Below, piece after piece: positions 8,355 through 16,030 of a stretch of DNA of 37,200 nt; the stretch's first letter is position 1, and each line of letters starts with the position of its first letter. The notes beneath the pieces are model-generated. The model was not told the DNA's origin and did no database searches. It saw nothing but the letters and a program-made list of their open reading frames with translations. Source of the DNA: Sneathiella sp. (GTDB lineage: Bacteria; Pseudomonadota; Alphaproteobacteria; Sneathiellales; Sneathiellaceae); the NCBI GenBank assembly GCA_002706985.1, contig PAKP01000024.1, positions 1 to 37,200 on the forward strand, in the 5' to 3' direction. The position numbers and the translations under genes are program-made.

Positions 8355-9147
8355 CTTTGAAATTACCCTCCCGCTTGTCGAAAAAGGCCGAGATGGCCTC
8401 CTCATGGTCTTTCGTGTAATGGGACAGCGCCTGAAACGCCGCCGACATTTCGAGAAGACTGTCGAGGCGCATATGCTCCCCTTCGCGCATCAGCTTTTTC
8501 GCCATGCGGAGCGAATGCGGCGGGTTGACGGCAATCCGTTTTGCAAGGTCCATGGCGCTGTTCATCAGTTCCGCATCATCGACAATGCGCGAGACCAGTC
8601 CCCAGTCGAGCGCGGTCTTGGCATCGATCATCTCGCCGGTGAAGGTCATTTCTGCGGCGCGGCTGCGGCTGATGACCCGCGGCAGGAACCAGGCTCCGCC
8701 GTCACCCGGAATAATCCCGAGGCGGACGAAACTCTCGGCGAAGCGGGCGGAGCTGGCGGCGATGCGGATATCGCACATGCAGGCCAGGTCGAACCCGGCA
8801 CCGACCGCCGGGCCGTTGACGGCGGCGATGGTCGGCACTTCGAGATTGTAGAAGGACAGCGGGATTTTCTGGATACCATGGCGGTAGCCATCCCGTATCT
8901 GGGCGGGAGAGCCGGCGAACAGTCCCTCCTTGTCGCGCATATGCTTGACATTCCCCCCGGCGGAGAAGGCTTTCCCCGCGCCCGTCAGGATAACGCAGCG
9001 TACCGAGTTGTCCTTGCTGATCCGATCCGCCGCATTCAGGAACGCGTCGAACATTTTATCATCGGAGAGGGCATTGCGCTCCTCCGGCCGATTGATCGTG
9101 AGGGTTACAATGCCCTCATCTTGTTTGTACAATAATGCATCAGTCAT
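8347..9147 (-). CDS. Enoyl-CoA hydratase/isomerase family protein (crotonase fold)
   Basis: A 266-residue crotonase-fold protein. NRPEERNALS near the N-terminus, the oxyanion-hole segments AFSAGGNV and NGPAVGAGFDLACMCD, and the C-terminal helical part ending in a SAFFDKREGNF motif are all present. The two catalytic glutamates of classical enoyl-CoA hydratase are not kept: Asp120 stands at the first position and Phe140 (in RFAESFVRLG) at the second. Simple hydration of enoyl-CoA is therefore doubtful; isomerase, hydrolase or another acyl-CoA reaction is possible. The ATG was preferred over a TTG 18 bases upstream. It heads a leftward operon and is divergent from the DMT transporter. Confidence 0.88.
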   Translation of the reverse strand: MTDALLYKQDEGIVTLTINRPEERNALSDDKMFDAFLNAADRISKDNSVRCVILTGAGKAFSAGGNVKHMRDKEGLFAGSPAQIRDGYRHGIQKIPLSFYNLEVPTIAAVNGPAVGAGFDLACMCDIRIAASSARFAESFVRLGIIPGDGGAWFLPRVISRSRAAEMTFTGEMIDAKTALDWGLVSRIVDDAELMNSAMDLAKRIAVNPPHSLRMAKKLMREGEHMRLDSLLEMSAAFQALSHYTKDHEEAISAFFDKREGNFKGE

Positions 9148-9307
9148 GCCGGACAAGCTACTCAATTGCCCGCAAAATAGGAAGCGGGAAAATGAACAGT
9201 CGCGAAGATGGTGCCGGAAAACTTGACAAGGCGGCTGAATAAAGGGATCGTTTTACAGGATCGGGAGTATATTAGCCCAAAAACAAGAAAAAAATCAGGA
9301 TATCCCG

Positions 9308-10195
9308 ATGACAGTACTTTCCAATTCACCGCTCCCCGTTTCGTCCTATCGTGGTATTTTCCTGTTCTGCACGGCGGTCGCGCTGTTTGCGGTGATGGAT
9401 TCGTTCGCCAAATATGCCGGGCAGTTCTTCAATCCGCTACAGGTCGTCTGGGCGCGCTGTTTCTTCCATATACTGCTGCTGGTGATTTTTCTGGGTCCCT
9501 CCAACGGGCTTGATCTGATCCGGACGAACAACCTGAAAATGCAGATCTTGCGCTCCATGCTGCTGCTCGGTGCGACGATCTGCATCTTCACGGCGGTGAA
9601 ATATATCCCCCTCGCGGATGCGGGCGCGATTGCCGCGACTTCGCCGCTCTTTGTCATCGTCCTCTCCGTCCTGATCCTGAAGGAGAAAATCAGCGCCCGC
9701 CGCTGGGCCGCCGTTGCCTGCGGGTTTGTGGGCGCTATGATCGTTCTGCGGCCCGGCCTCTCCATGGTGCATCCGGCGATGTTCCTTGTCGTGCTGATGT
9801 CGCTCTTTTATGCGCTCTACCAGCTCACAACGCGCCATCTTGCCGGTGTCGACAGCTCCTCGACCACCGCCTTTTATTCCGTGCTGGTCGGCACCGTAGT
9901 CATGAGCTGCGTTGCGCCCTTTATCTGGGTCATGCCGGATCTGATGGGCTGGCTGCTGCTGGCGCTTGTCGGGCTGCTCGGCGGGGTCAGTCACTTCATC
10001 ATGATTGTTGCCTTTAAATACACCACCGCCTCGACGGTCGCGCCGTTCAATTATACACAGCTCATCTGGATGGCGGTCATCGGCTATTTCGCCTTCGGCA
10101 ACCTGCCGGACGGCATGACCATTCTCGGCGCCGCCATCATCGTCGGCAGCGGCCTCTACATCATCCATCGGGAGCGGGTGAACAAGGAGGCTTAG
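9308..10195 (+). CDS. DMT superfamily transporter (EamA domains)
   Basis: A 295-residue inner-membrane protein with about ten hydrophobic segments arranged as two EamA repeats. The first repeat begins FLFCTAVALFAVMDSFAKYAG and includes KYIPLADAGAIAATSPLFVIVLSVLILKEKIS, the usual end-of-repeat signature; the second has YTQLIWMAVIGYFAFGNLPDGMTILGAAIIVGSGLYI. The family exports small metabolites such as amino acids or purines; this one cannot be assigned a substrate. AGGA lies about 8 bases before the ATG. The stop faces the stop of the ureidoglycolate-lyase-like gene 6 bases away. It is alone on its strand. Confidence 0.9.
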   Translation: MTVLSNSPLPVSSYRGIFLFCTAVALFAVMDSFAKYAGQFFNPLQVVWARCFFHILLLVIFLGPSNGLDLIRTNNLKMQILRSMLLLGATICIFTAVKYIPLADAGAIAATSPLFVIVLSVLILKEKISARRWAAVACGFVGAMIVLRPGLSMVHPAMFLVVLMSLFYALYQLTTRHLAGVDSSSTTAFYSVLVGTVVMSCVAPFIWVMPDLMGWLLLALVGLLGGVSHFIMIVAFKYTTASTVAPFNYTQLIWMAVIGYFAFGNLPDGMTILGAAIIVGSGLYIIHRERVNKEA

Positions 10196-10201
10196 ACGCT
10201 C

Positions 10202-10870
10202 CTAGGGCGCGACGAGCGGCACTTTCAGCAGCATTCCGAATTCCACAGCGAAATTGACGGAGACGCGGGCATGGACCTTGCCCTGCCGGTCGTAGAACCG
10301 TCCCTTGTTGCCGATGGGAAAGAAGCCCTCATGCCAGATATTCGGGTGGATATAGAGGCCCTTGGTTCCATCGCAATAGAAGGAGACGAAATCCTCCGGC
10401 TGCACATCGTCCCCCGGCAGCGCCAGCGGCACCATGAAGGGGGTGCCGTCCAGCGAATAGAAAAGCTGTCCGCCGTCGGGATGATAGTTCGCATGCCAGA
10501 GCAGCACCTGATCCTGCTCCCGCGTTGCGACTTTTGCATTGGCTTCCTCCGGGGCGCGGGACCAGCCGAGGATATAGGTGTCCTTGACCGCATTATTGCG
10601 ACCCCAGAGCACATCGCCTTCCCACCAGAATTCGAAAATGCCTTCCGCGGTGCCGCCCTGATTACCGGTCCCCTCGTCGACTTTACGCGAGCCCGAGGTC
10701 GGCCAGGTGACAATCTCGATCGGAAAATTCTCGTAATCCTCGACCAGGCAGCCATAGCCTTCCAGCGTCTCGTCGGTGGCGACAATGACCGGCATGTCGA
10801 GAAGCGGCAAATCCTCCGGGATATCCGGGTTCAGGAAATCCGGCGCGTCGGCCGTGGCAGATGTGAGCAT
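10202..10870 (-). CDS. Ureidoglycolate lyase family protein (AllA-like)
   Basis: A 222-residue cupin-like protein. The C-terminal half fits the ureidoglycolate lyase/hydrolase family: CDGTKGLYIHPNIWHEGFFPI, followed by VHARVSVNFAVEFGMLLKVPL. The N-terminal half, with EGYGCLVEDYENFPIEIVTWP, is longer than in E. coli AllA (about 160 residues). In AllA the reaction is ureidoglycolate to glyoxylate plus urea. It is the second gene of a leftward pair, 85 bases behind an M20-type amidohydrolase, a natural partner in ureide breakdown. The exact substrate is uncertain because other ureide or carbamoyl compounds would fit the pair. Confidence 0.75.
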   Translation of the reverse strand: MLTSATADAPDFLNPDIPEDLPLLDMPVIVATDETLEGYGCLVEDYENFPIEIVTWPTSGSRKVDEGTGNQGGTAEGIFEFWWEGDVLWGRNNAVKDTYILGWSRAPEEANAKVATREQDQVLLWHANYHPDGGQLFYSLDGTPFMVPLALPGDDVQPEDFVSFYCDGTKGLYIHPNIWHEGFFPIGNKGRFYDRQGKVHARVSVNFAVEFGMLLKVPLVAP

Positions 10871-10955
10871 GGCTTTCCCCCTGTTTTTCCGGAATTAAGC
10901 CATAATTGGGCAAAAAAGAAAAGTACCCGCACTGCTTTTTGCGCGGCGGGGCCGC

Positions 10956-12191
10956 TCAGCTGACATTCGCGCGCTCGACCACGGCGTGCAGGAGAACGTT
11001 GCAGCCGGCCGTGAGATCCTCGGGCGTTGCCTCTTCCGCCTCGTTATGGCTGATCCCGTCCTCGCAGGGCACGAAGATCATGCCCGTCGGCGCCACGCGG
11101 GAGATATAGCAGGCGTCATGACCGGCGCCGGAGATGATGTCCATATGGCTGAACCCGGCGGTTTCCGCGCCGTTCCGGACCGCGTTTATGCAGTCCGCAT
11201 CAAACTCGATCGGCGGTGAATACCAGATTTCCTCGAACGCCATCTCAAGCCCGCCCTCGGTGACAACATTCTCGGCGAATGCGCGCAGTTCCGCGTCCAT
11301 CTTGCTCAAAATCTCGTCTTTCGGGTGGCGGAAATCGACGGTGAAGAAGACCTGCCCCGGAATGGTGTTGCGGGAATTCGGGCTTGACTGGATCATGCCG
11401 ACGGTGGCGCAGGCGAAGGGCTGATGATCGAGCCCTATGCGGTTGACCTCGGCGATGATCTTGGAAGCGGCGACCAGCGCATCTTTGCGCCGGGCCATCG
11501 GGGTCGGCCCGGCATGTGCCTCCTGCCCCGTGATGGTGATCTCGTACCAGCGCTGCCCCTGCGCGCCCATGACGACGCCGATGGTCTTCTCCTCATGTTC
11601 AAGGATCGGGCCCTGCTCGATATGCGCTTCGAAAAAGGCCTTTATCTCGCGGCCGCCGACCTCCTCCGTCCCCGCATAGCCGATGCGCTCCAGCTCCTCG
11701 CCCATGGTCTTGCCGTCGATGTCGGCACGGGAAAGCCCGTAGTCGAGATCGAAGGCGCCCGCGAACACGCCGGAGGCGACCATGGCCGGGGCAAAACGCG
11801 ATCCTTCCTCATTCGTCCAGACGGCAACCTCGATCGGATGCTCGGTCGTTACATCGAAGTCATTGAGGGTGCGCAGAACCTCCAGCCCGGCAAGAACGCC
11901 ATAGACCCCGTCATATTTCCCGCCCGTCGGCTGGGTATCGAGATGCGAGCCCATCATCACCGGCGGCAGGTCATCGCGGGCGCCTTTGCGGCGGGCAAAG
12001 ATATTGCCCATCTTGTCCACCTTGAGGGTGCAACCGGCCTCCTTGCACCATAATGAGAAAAGATCCCGGCCCTCTTTATCGAGATCGGTAAGCGCAAGGC
12101 GGCAGCAGCCCCCCTTCTCCGTCGCGCCGATCCTGGCCATCTCCATCAGGCTCTCCCAAAGGCGATCGCCCTTCACCGTCATATTCTGCAT
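10956..12191 (-). CDS. Zn-dependent amidohydrolase, M20 family (allantoate / N-carbamoyl-amino-acid hydrolase type)
   Basis: A 411-residue enzyme of the hydantoinase/carbamoylase group. Metal-site motifs are GSHLDTQPTGGKYDGVYGVLAGLE, TNEEGSRF, EAHIEQGPILEHE and, near the end, SGAGHDACYISRVAPTGMIFVPCEDGISHNEAE. The dimerisation/lid region has GQEAHAGPTPMARRKDAL. This set fits allantoate amidohydrolase, ureidoglycolate amidohydrolase, beta-ureidopropionase and L-carbamoylase, which cannot be told apart by eye. I chose the ATG 9 bases inside a GTG-initiated frame because GGGAGG lies exactly 8 bases before it. With the AllA-like gene downstream it suggests release of ammonia and carbon from purine or pyrimidine ureides. 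Confidence 0.85.
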   Translation of the reverse strand: MQNMTVKGDRLWESLMEMARIGATEKGGCCRLALTDLDKEGRDLFSLWCKEAGCTLKVDKMGNIFARRKGARDDLPPVMMGSHLDTQPTGGKYDGVYGVLAGLEVLRTLNDFDVTTEHPIEVAVWTNEEGSRFAPAMVASGVFAGAFDLDYGLSRADIDGKTMGEELERIGYAGTEEVGGREIKAFFEAHIEQGPILEHEEKTIGVVMGAQGQRWYEITITGQEAHAGPTPMARRKDALVAASKIIAEVNRIGLDHQPFACATVGMIQSSPNSRNTIPGQVFFTVDFRHPKDEILSKMDAELRAFAENVVTEGGLEMAFEEIWYSPPIEFDADCINAVRNGAETAGFSHMDIISGAGHDACYISRVAPTGMIFVPCEDGISHNEAEEATPEDLTAGCNVLLHAVVERANVS

Positions 12192-12261
12192 ATCTGTCAC
12201 CTCCCAGCTTCAAAGAGGATGATTACAGGCACGCCCGAACTTGTCCAGCCTTTCCCCGGGG

Positions 12262-14082
12262 CTAACTCCCCGCGATTTCCTCCTGCAGGAGATCGAGTTC
12301 GAGCCAGCGGGTCTCGGCGTCGTCTTTCTCGGTCTGTGTGCGGGTGAGCTCGGCGGCTTTTTTGTTGAAGTCGTCCGCATTTTTCGCGAACAGGTCCGGA
12401 TCGGCGAGCGCGGCTTCAAGCGCCGCGATTTTCTGCTCCAGTTCCTCGATCACGGCGGGCAGCCGGTCATAGTCGCGCTGATCCTTGTAGCTGAGCTTTT
12501 TGCGGGGGCCACTGCGCTTCTCAGCCATCTCTTTCGGTTTCGCGGCCTTGGCCGGAGCTTTTGAGTCGTCCTTCTTCTGGCGCATATAGTCGCTGTAACC
12601 GCCGACGAATTCCTCGATGCGGCCGCCTTCCCCGAGCACGATGGTGGAGGTCACGAGCTGGTCCAGGAATTCACGGTCATGGCTGACCAGCAGCAGCGTG
12701 CCGTCATAGCCCGAGAGCATGTCCTGCAGCAGATCGAGAGTTTCCATATCGAGATCGTTGGTCGGCTCGTCGAGGACCAAAAGGTTGCTTTCCTTCGCGA
12801 GCAGTTTGGCGAGCAGCAGCCGGTTCTTCTCGCCGCCCGACAGCGCCTTCACCGGGCTTTTCGCCTGTTTGTCCTCGAACAGGAAGTCTCTTAAGTAAGC
12901 CACCACATGGCGGACCTCGCCGCGCACCAGAAGCTGTCCGCTGCCGGGATCGGCGAGCGTGTCCCAGAGGCTCGTCTCCGGATCGAGGGCCTCCCGGTTC
13001 TGATCGAAAATCGCCGGCGTGAGGTTGGTGCCGAGGGTCACCGTGCCGGTGGTCGGCGTCAGCTTGCCCATGAGGATATTAAGTAGCGTCGTTTTCCCGG
13101 CGCCGTTCGGCCCGATGATGCCGACCCGGTCGCCTCTTTGGATTTTAGTGGAGAAATTCCGGATAACCTCATGATCCCGGCCATTTTCATCCGTATAGGT
13201 CATCGAGATATTCTCGGCCTCGACCACCGTTTTCCCGCTTTTCGACCCGCTCTTGACCGATAGCTTGGCGCTGCCCACGGGGGCCTGCCGCTCCGCCCGT
13301 TCCGCCCGGAGGCGATGCAGCGCGCGAATGCGGCCTTCGTTCCGCGCGCGGCGGGCGGTGATGCCCTTGCGGGACCAGTCGGTCTCCTCGGCGATTTTCT
13401 TGTCCCGCTTCTTCGTCTCCACCTCCTCGCGGCGCAAGATTTCCTCCGACCATTCCTCGAAGGCGGCGAAGCCCTTGCCATGGGTGCGGAGCACGCCGCG
13501 GTCGAGCCAGAACAGCCTATTGGTCAGGTTTTTCAGGAACTGCCGGTCATGGCTGATGATGAGGAGCGCGCCCTTGAAGGCTTTCAGCTCTTCTTCGAGC
13601 CAGAGAATGGTGGTGATATCGAGATGGTTGGTCGGCTCGTCCAGCAACAGCACATCGGGATCGGAGACGAGCGCCTCGGCCAGGGACACGCGCCGCGCCT
13701 CCCCGCCGGAGAGGGTCTCCAGCAAACGATCGCCCTTGATGCCGACACCTTCCAGCACCTGATCGACCAGATAACCGCGCTCCCCCGCCGCATCGCCGCC
13801 GGCAAGGCCGCTTGCCACCTGCTCCTGCACTGTGCGGCCATGCGTGATGAGTGGCTGCTGACGAAGGTAGCTGACCTTTACGCCGCTCTGCTGGAACCGC
13901 TCCCCGCCGTCGAGATCGATGTCGCCCGCGAGCGCCTTCAGGAGCGTCGACTTGCCGGAGCCGTTCCGCCCCATCAGCGCAATGCGCATCCCCGGCTCGA
14001 TCCCGAGCGAGATATCGTTGAACAGATCGCCGCCACCAAAGGTGATGCGGGCGTCTTGCAGGGCCAGAATGGGTGCCGCCAT
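12262..14082 (-). CDS. ABC-F family ATPase, Uup-like
   Basis: A protein of about 606 residues with two ABC ATPase domains and no membrane domain, as in ABC-F proteins that act on ribosomes or on DNA. Domain 1: GRNGSGKST, LSGGEARRVSLAEAL, LLLDEPTNHLD. The linker is highly charged (EILRREEVETKKRDKKIAEETDWSRKG then ARRARNEGRIRALHRLRAERAERQ). Domain 2: GPNGAGKTT, LSGGEKNRLLLAKLL, LVLDEPTNDLD. The C-terminal ~90 residues are lysine-rich and end in a coiled coil (IEELEQKIAALEAAL), the feature that distinguishes Uup from other ABC-F members. An in-frame GTG lies 9 bases upstream of the chosen ATG. The P-loop protein gene lies upstream on the same strand. Confidence 0.92.
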   Translation of the reverse strand: MAAPILALQDARITFGGGDLFNDISLGIEPGMRIALMGRNGSGKSTLLKALAGDIDLDGGERFQQSGVKVSYLRQQPLITHGRTVQEQVASGLAGGDAAGERGYLVDQVLEGVGIKGDRLLETLSGGEARRVSLAEALVSDPDVLLLDEPTNHLDITTILWLEEELKAFKGALLIISHDRQFLKNLTNRLFWLDRGVLRTHGKGFAAFEEWSEEILRREEVETKKRDKKIAEETDWSRKGITARRARNEGRIRALHRLRAERAERQAPVGSAKLSVKSGSKSGKTVVEAENISMTYTDENGRDHEVIRNFSTKIQRGDRVGIIGPNGAGKTTLLNILMGKLTPTTGTVTLGTNLTPAIFDQNREALDPETSLWDTLADPGSGQLLVRGEVRHVVAYLRDFLFEDKQAKSPVKALSGGEKNRLLLAKLLAKESNLLVLDEPTNDLDMETLDLLQDMLSGYDGTLLLVSHDREFLDQLVTSTIVLGEGGRIEEFVGGYSDYMRQKKDDSKAPAKAAKPKEMAEKRSGPRKKLSYKDQRDYDRLPAVIEELEQKIAALEAALADPDLFAKNADDFNKKAAELTRTQTEKDDAETRWLELDLLQEEIAGS

Positions 14083-14174
14083 GGAAATCACGTGCCAATA
14101 TGCTGGAATTGTCCGAATGAGAGGCTTCTATCACTGAAGCGCGCCTTTCGCAATTCCCGGGACGGCTTCCATCG

Positions 14175-14717
14175 TTATTTCACATGGCGGACGACGTTGA
14201 AGCCTTCTTCCGGCATCGGCGGGATGAAGAAGCGGCTGAACATGTCGAACTCCGCATCGCTCGTCTTGAACGGATGATCGCCGGTCTTGTTCCGCGCCCG
14301 CAGGCGGGATTTGCAGACCGTATTCGGGATATCGAGATAATGCAGCTCATGCGCGACATCGGCGGCCTCGAACAGCTCCCGGCCCCAACGGCGGCTCTCC
14401 GGCGTGTTGGCGGGAAAGTCGAGCACGACGGAGGATCCGGCCCGGAGCAGCGCGACGATATGGTCCTTCAGGGCGTATTTCAGGCGGATGGAGGAGCGGA
14501 TATAGTCGCTGATGTCGTTGATCTCGCCGTTATAAAGCTCGGACAACAGGGTGTCTTCGGACAGCAGAAAGGTGCCCGGCTGCCGCGCGAGGCGGGCTGC
14601 CAGCGTCGATTTACCTGCGCCAATCTTGCCGGACAGAAGGTAAAGAACGGGCGCGTTACGCCGTCTGTCCGGCTCCTGGCTGGGCGGTGTGTTTTCCTGG
14701 GTGGTCTCTTGTAACAT
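14175..14717 (-). CDS. P-loop kinase-like ATPase
   Basis: A 180-residue single-domain P-loop protein. Walker A is LYLLSGKIGAGKSTLAARLA near residue 30. VVLDFPANTPESRRWGREL is the likely Walker B and lid-side segment, and LDIPNTVCKSRLRARNKTGDHPF resembles the nucleotide-clamping region of small-molecule kinases (zeta-toxin / gluconate-kinase-like fold). The substrate is unknown. I chose the ATG with AGGAG 8 bases upstream rather than a longer version. It lies leftward, 92 bases before the ABC-F gene. Its upstream region is unusual: the ribosome site sits in a hairpin, and an intrinsic terminator about 38 bases further upstream ends a separately promoted leader or small RNA. Confidence 0.75.
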   Translation of the reverse strand: MLQETTQENTPPSQEPDRRRNAPVLYLLSGKIGAGKSTLAARLARQPGTFLLSEDTLLSELYNGEINDISDYIRSSIRLKYALKDHIVALLRAGSSVVLDFPANTPESRRWGRELFEAADVAHELHYLDIPNTVCKSRLRARNKTGDHPFKTSDAEFDMFSRFFIPPMPEEGFNVVRHVK

Positions 14718-14722
14718 GGTTC

Positions 14723-14749
14723 GTCTCCTGATTTCGGGCCTTCGGAGAC
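14723..14749 (-). promoter_or_regulatory. Hairpin covering the ribosome binding site of the P-loop gene
   Basis: On the minus strand GTCTCC (14749-14744) can pair with GGAGAC (14728-14723), which contains the GGAG ribosome site. The stem is 6 bp with a 15-base loop. It would hide the site from the ribosome if formed; stability is modest. Confidence 0.4.
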
Positions 14750-14754
14750 GGTGC

Positions 14755-14780
14755 AATAAAAAACCGCCTCGAAGGCGGTT
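14755..14780 (-). terminator. Intrinsic terminator (leftward)
   Basis: On the minus strand AACCGCCT-TCG-AGGCGGTT forms a perfect 8-bp stem with a 3-base loop, followed by a run TTTTATT. This is a textbook rho-independent terminator. It lies upstream of the P-loop gene, with no convincing protein gene between it and the promoter at 14875-14904, so it ends a leader or a small RNA. Confidence 0.8.
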
Positions 14781-14868
14781 GGGTCATTGCCGTTAGGGCA
14801 TACAGACTTCCGCCATTCGGGGAATGGAGAGAATCTTCACCACAATAATGTTCGCTGTGTATGCCATA
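14755..14868 (-). ncRNA. Candidate structured small RNA or attenuator leader
   Basis: About 113 bases between a sigma70-like promoter and an intrinsic terminator. Right at the predicted 5' end GGCATACA (14865-14858) pairs perfectly with TGTATGCC (14804-14797), closing a multi-part loop. Inside it, CCATTC-CCC-GAATGG (14827-14813) forms a second hairpin. Two alternative pairings exist: the TGCC that ends the closing stem can pair with GGCA just downstream, and GGCGG (14814-14810) can pair with CCGCC of the terminator's 5' arm (14778-14774). Such mutually exclusive states are what an attenuator or riboswitch needs. It matches no class I recognise. An antisense or trans-acting RNA is equally possible. 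Confidence 0.5.
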
Positions 14869-14874
14869 AGCGTA

Positions 14875-14904
14875 TTTAAACGGCAGATTGGGGCCGTTTG
14901 TCAA
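14875..14904 (-). promoter_or_regulatory. Promoter with overlapping dyad
   Basis: Minus-strand TTGACA (14904-14899) is a consensus -35 box; 18 bases later TTTAAA (14880-14875) can serve as -10. The spacer carries an inverted repeat, AAACGGC (plus 14878-14884) against GCCGTTT (14893-14899) with 8 bases between, so a repressor or a MerR-type activator could bind between the boxes. Confidence 0.55.
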
Positions 14905-14980
14905 GTTTCTTGAGCGGAAACCACAATTTTCTTTGTCTTACTATTCTTTAACATAGCAACATTTGTATTCAATAAAGTAC

Positions 14981-15319
14981 TTAAATTACTCCCTTTTGAG
15001 CAAAAACAAAGACAAAAATTAATGCACCCAGACTTATAATCATTAGGCCTGTGAATATTATTTCAATCGGCGCATGCATCTTGCGCGCAATATATTTGCC
15101 AACAATTCCAATAGACAAAGGGATAGGATAGTAAAGCAATATATATGTCGCAGTATCTTTATAGGCATGTTTGAAAGCATGCTCGTATCCAAGAGCGGCA
15201 AACATTGCCATGAACGGCCATGCCAGAAGTACTAGAAAAACTAGAAAAGTGAAAAAAGAAACTGTTGGTTTATTTACAGTTAAATCTAAATGATTTTCTT
15301 TGTTTTGGTCTTTAACCAT
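14981..15319 (-). CDS. Small hypothetical membrane protein
   Basis: About 112 residues, not recognised. The N-terminal 20 residues are hydrophilic (MVKDQNKENHLDLTVNKP). Three hydrophobic segments follow, near residues 20-43, 60-78 and 88-108, separated by EHAFKHAYKD and ARKMHAP. The base composition is distinctly AT-rich compared with the flanking genes, as is the surrounding 500 bases, which suggests recent acquisition. AGAGGA lies about 12 bases before the chosen ATG, a rather long spacing; a frame-compatible ATG 33 bases upstream is the alternative. It is isolated, leftward, and not obviously linked to its neighbours. Confidence 0.5.
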   Translation of the reverse strand: MVKDQNKENHLDLTVNKPTVSFFTFLVFLVLLAWPFMAMFAALGYEHAFKHAYKDTATYILLYYPIPLSIGIVGKYIARKMHAPIEIIFTGLMIISLGALIFVFVFAQKGVI

Positions 15320-15514
15320 CTTTGTGGCCAGTCCTCTATAAAAATATAGCAATTTACTAATTTTAATAGCATATGAATAGTTAATAATCTCTTTTAAATA
15401 TTATCATAACTGTAATCTTTCCGCGCGATGCGGCAATAGGTTGCCTGCTGAATAATTTCCTTCCTTTCTTTAGAACGGCTCTATACAAGACCAAATCCGT
15501 CTGTTATACAGCCC

Positions 15515-15543
15515 TTGAAAACAGACCAATTTAGTACGATATA
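15515..15543 (+). promoter_or_regulatory. Promoter of the SUF operon
   Basis: TTGAAA, 17 bases, GATATA gives a good sigma70-type promoter. Transcription would begin around 15550, only a few bases before the ATG at 15553, so the first gene would have a leaderless or nearly leaderless mRNA. Just upstream, CTGT-TAT-ACAG (15501-15511) is a small dyad and AGACCAA occurs twice (from 15488 and from 15523); either could be part of an Rrf2 operator. Confidence 0.6.
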
Positions 15544-15552
15544 GATAACATC

Positions 15553-16026
15553 ATGATCAAGCTGAGCAAAATGACCGATTACGGCGTGGTGATCATGTCC
15601 GAAATGGCGCGACTGCCGGGACGGACGATGACAGCGCCGGACGTGTCGCTGCATACGGGACTGCCGGTGCCGACGGCCGCCAAGATCCTGCGGATACTGG
15701 CGAAAAGCCCGTTCCTCACCTCCCATCGCGGGGCGCATGGCGGCTATAAACTGACATATGCGCCGGAGGATATCTCGATTGCCGAGATTGTCCGCGCCAT
15801 GGAAGGGCCGGTTGCGGTTACCTCCTGCGTCGATGACAGCGTCGAGGATTGCTCGGTGCAGTCCTGCTGCCCCATGCGCGGCGGCTGGGAAAAGATCAAC
15901 CGGGCGCTCAATACCGCGCTCGAAGACGTGACATTGGCCGACATGTGCGATGACACGAAGAATGTAATGACTGAACGGAGGGGGCCCGAGAGCCTGTCGC
16001 CCGCCTCCCAACTTCAAGCGGAGTAA
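15553..16026 (+). CDS. Rrf2 family regulator of the SUF operon (IscR-like)
   Basis: A 157-residue winged-helix regulator. [20 protein letters not shown] and the helix-turn-helix [19 protein letters not shown] start the protein, and [30 protein letters not shown] is the Rrf2 wing and linker. Cys92, Cys100 and Cys105/106 (SC-x7-C-x4-CC) match the [2Fe-2S] ligands of IscR-type proteins, so it probably senses iron-sulfur status and represses the operon when cluster supply is adequate. It is first in the operon, 4 bases before sufB. No Shine-Dalgarno is visible, in line with the promoter position. Relatives such as RirA or NsrR differ mainly in target, so the cluster-sensing role is inferred from context. 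Confidence 0.92.
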   Translation: MIKLSKMTDYGVVIMSEMARLPGRTMTAPDVSLHTGLPVPTAAKILRILAKSPFLTSHRGAHGGYKLTYAPEDISIAEIVRAMEGPVAVTSCVDDSVEDCSVQSCCPMRGGWEKINRALNTALEDVTLADMCDDTKNVMTERRGPESLSPASQLQAE

Positions 16027-16030
16027 ACTT

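Noticed and set aside
12242..12280. GGGG-CTAACT-CCCC hairpin at the ABC-F stop as a terminator
   Set aside because: Four base pairs only and no T-tract in either direction.
14656..14904. An 82-codon leftward frame across the small-RNA region as a leader peptide or gene
   Set aside because: It begins at the promoter itself, has no ribosome site, and runs through the terminator and into the P-loop gene in another frame.
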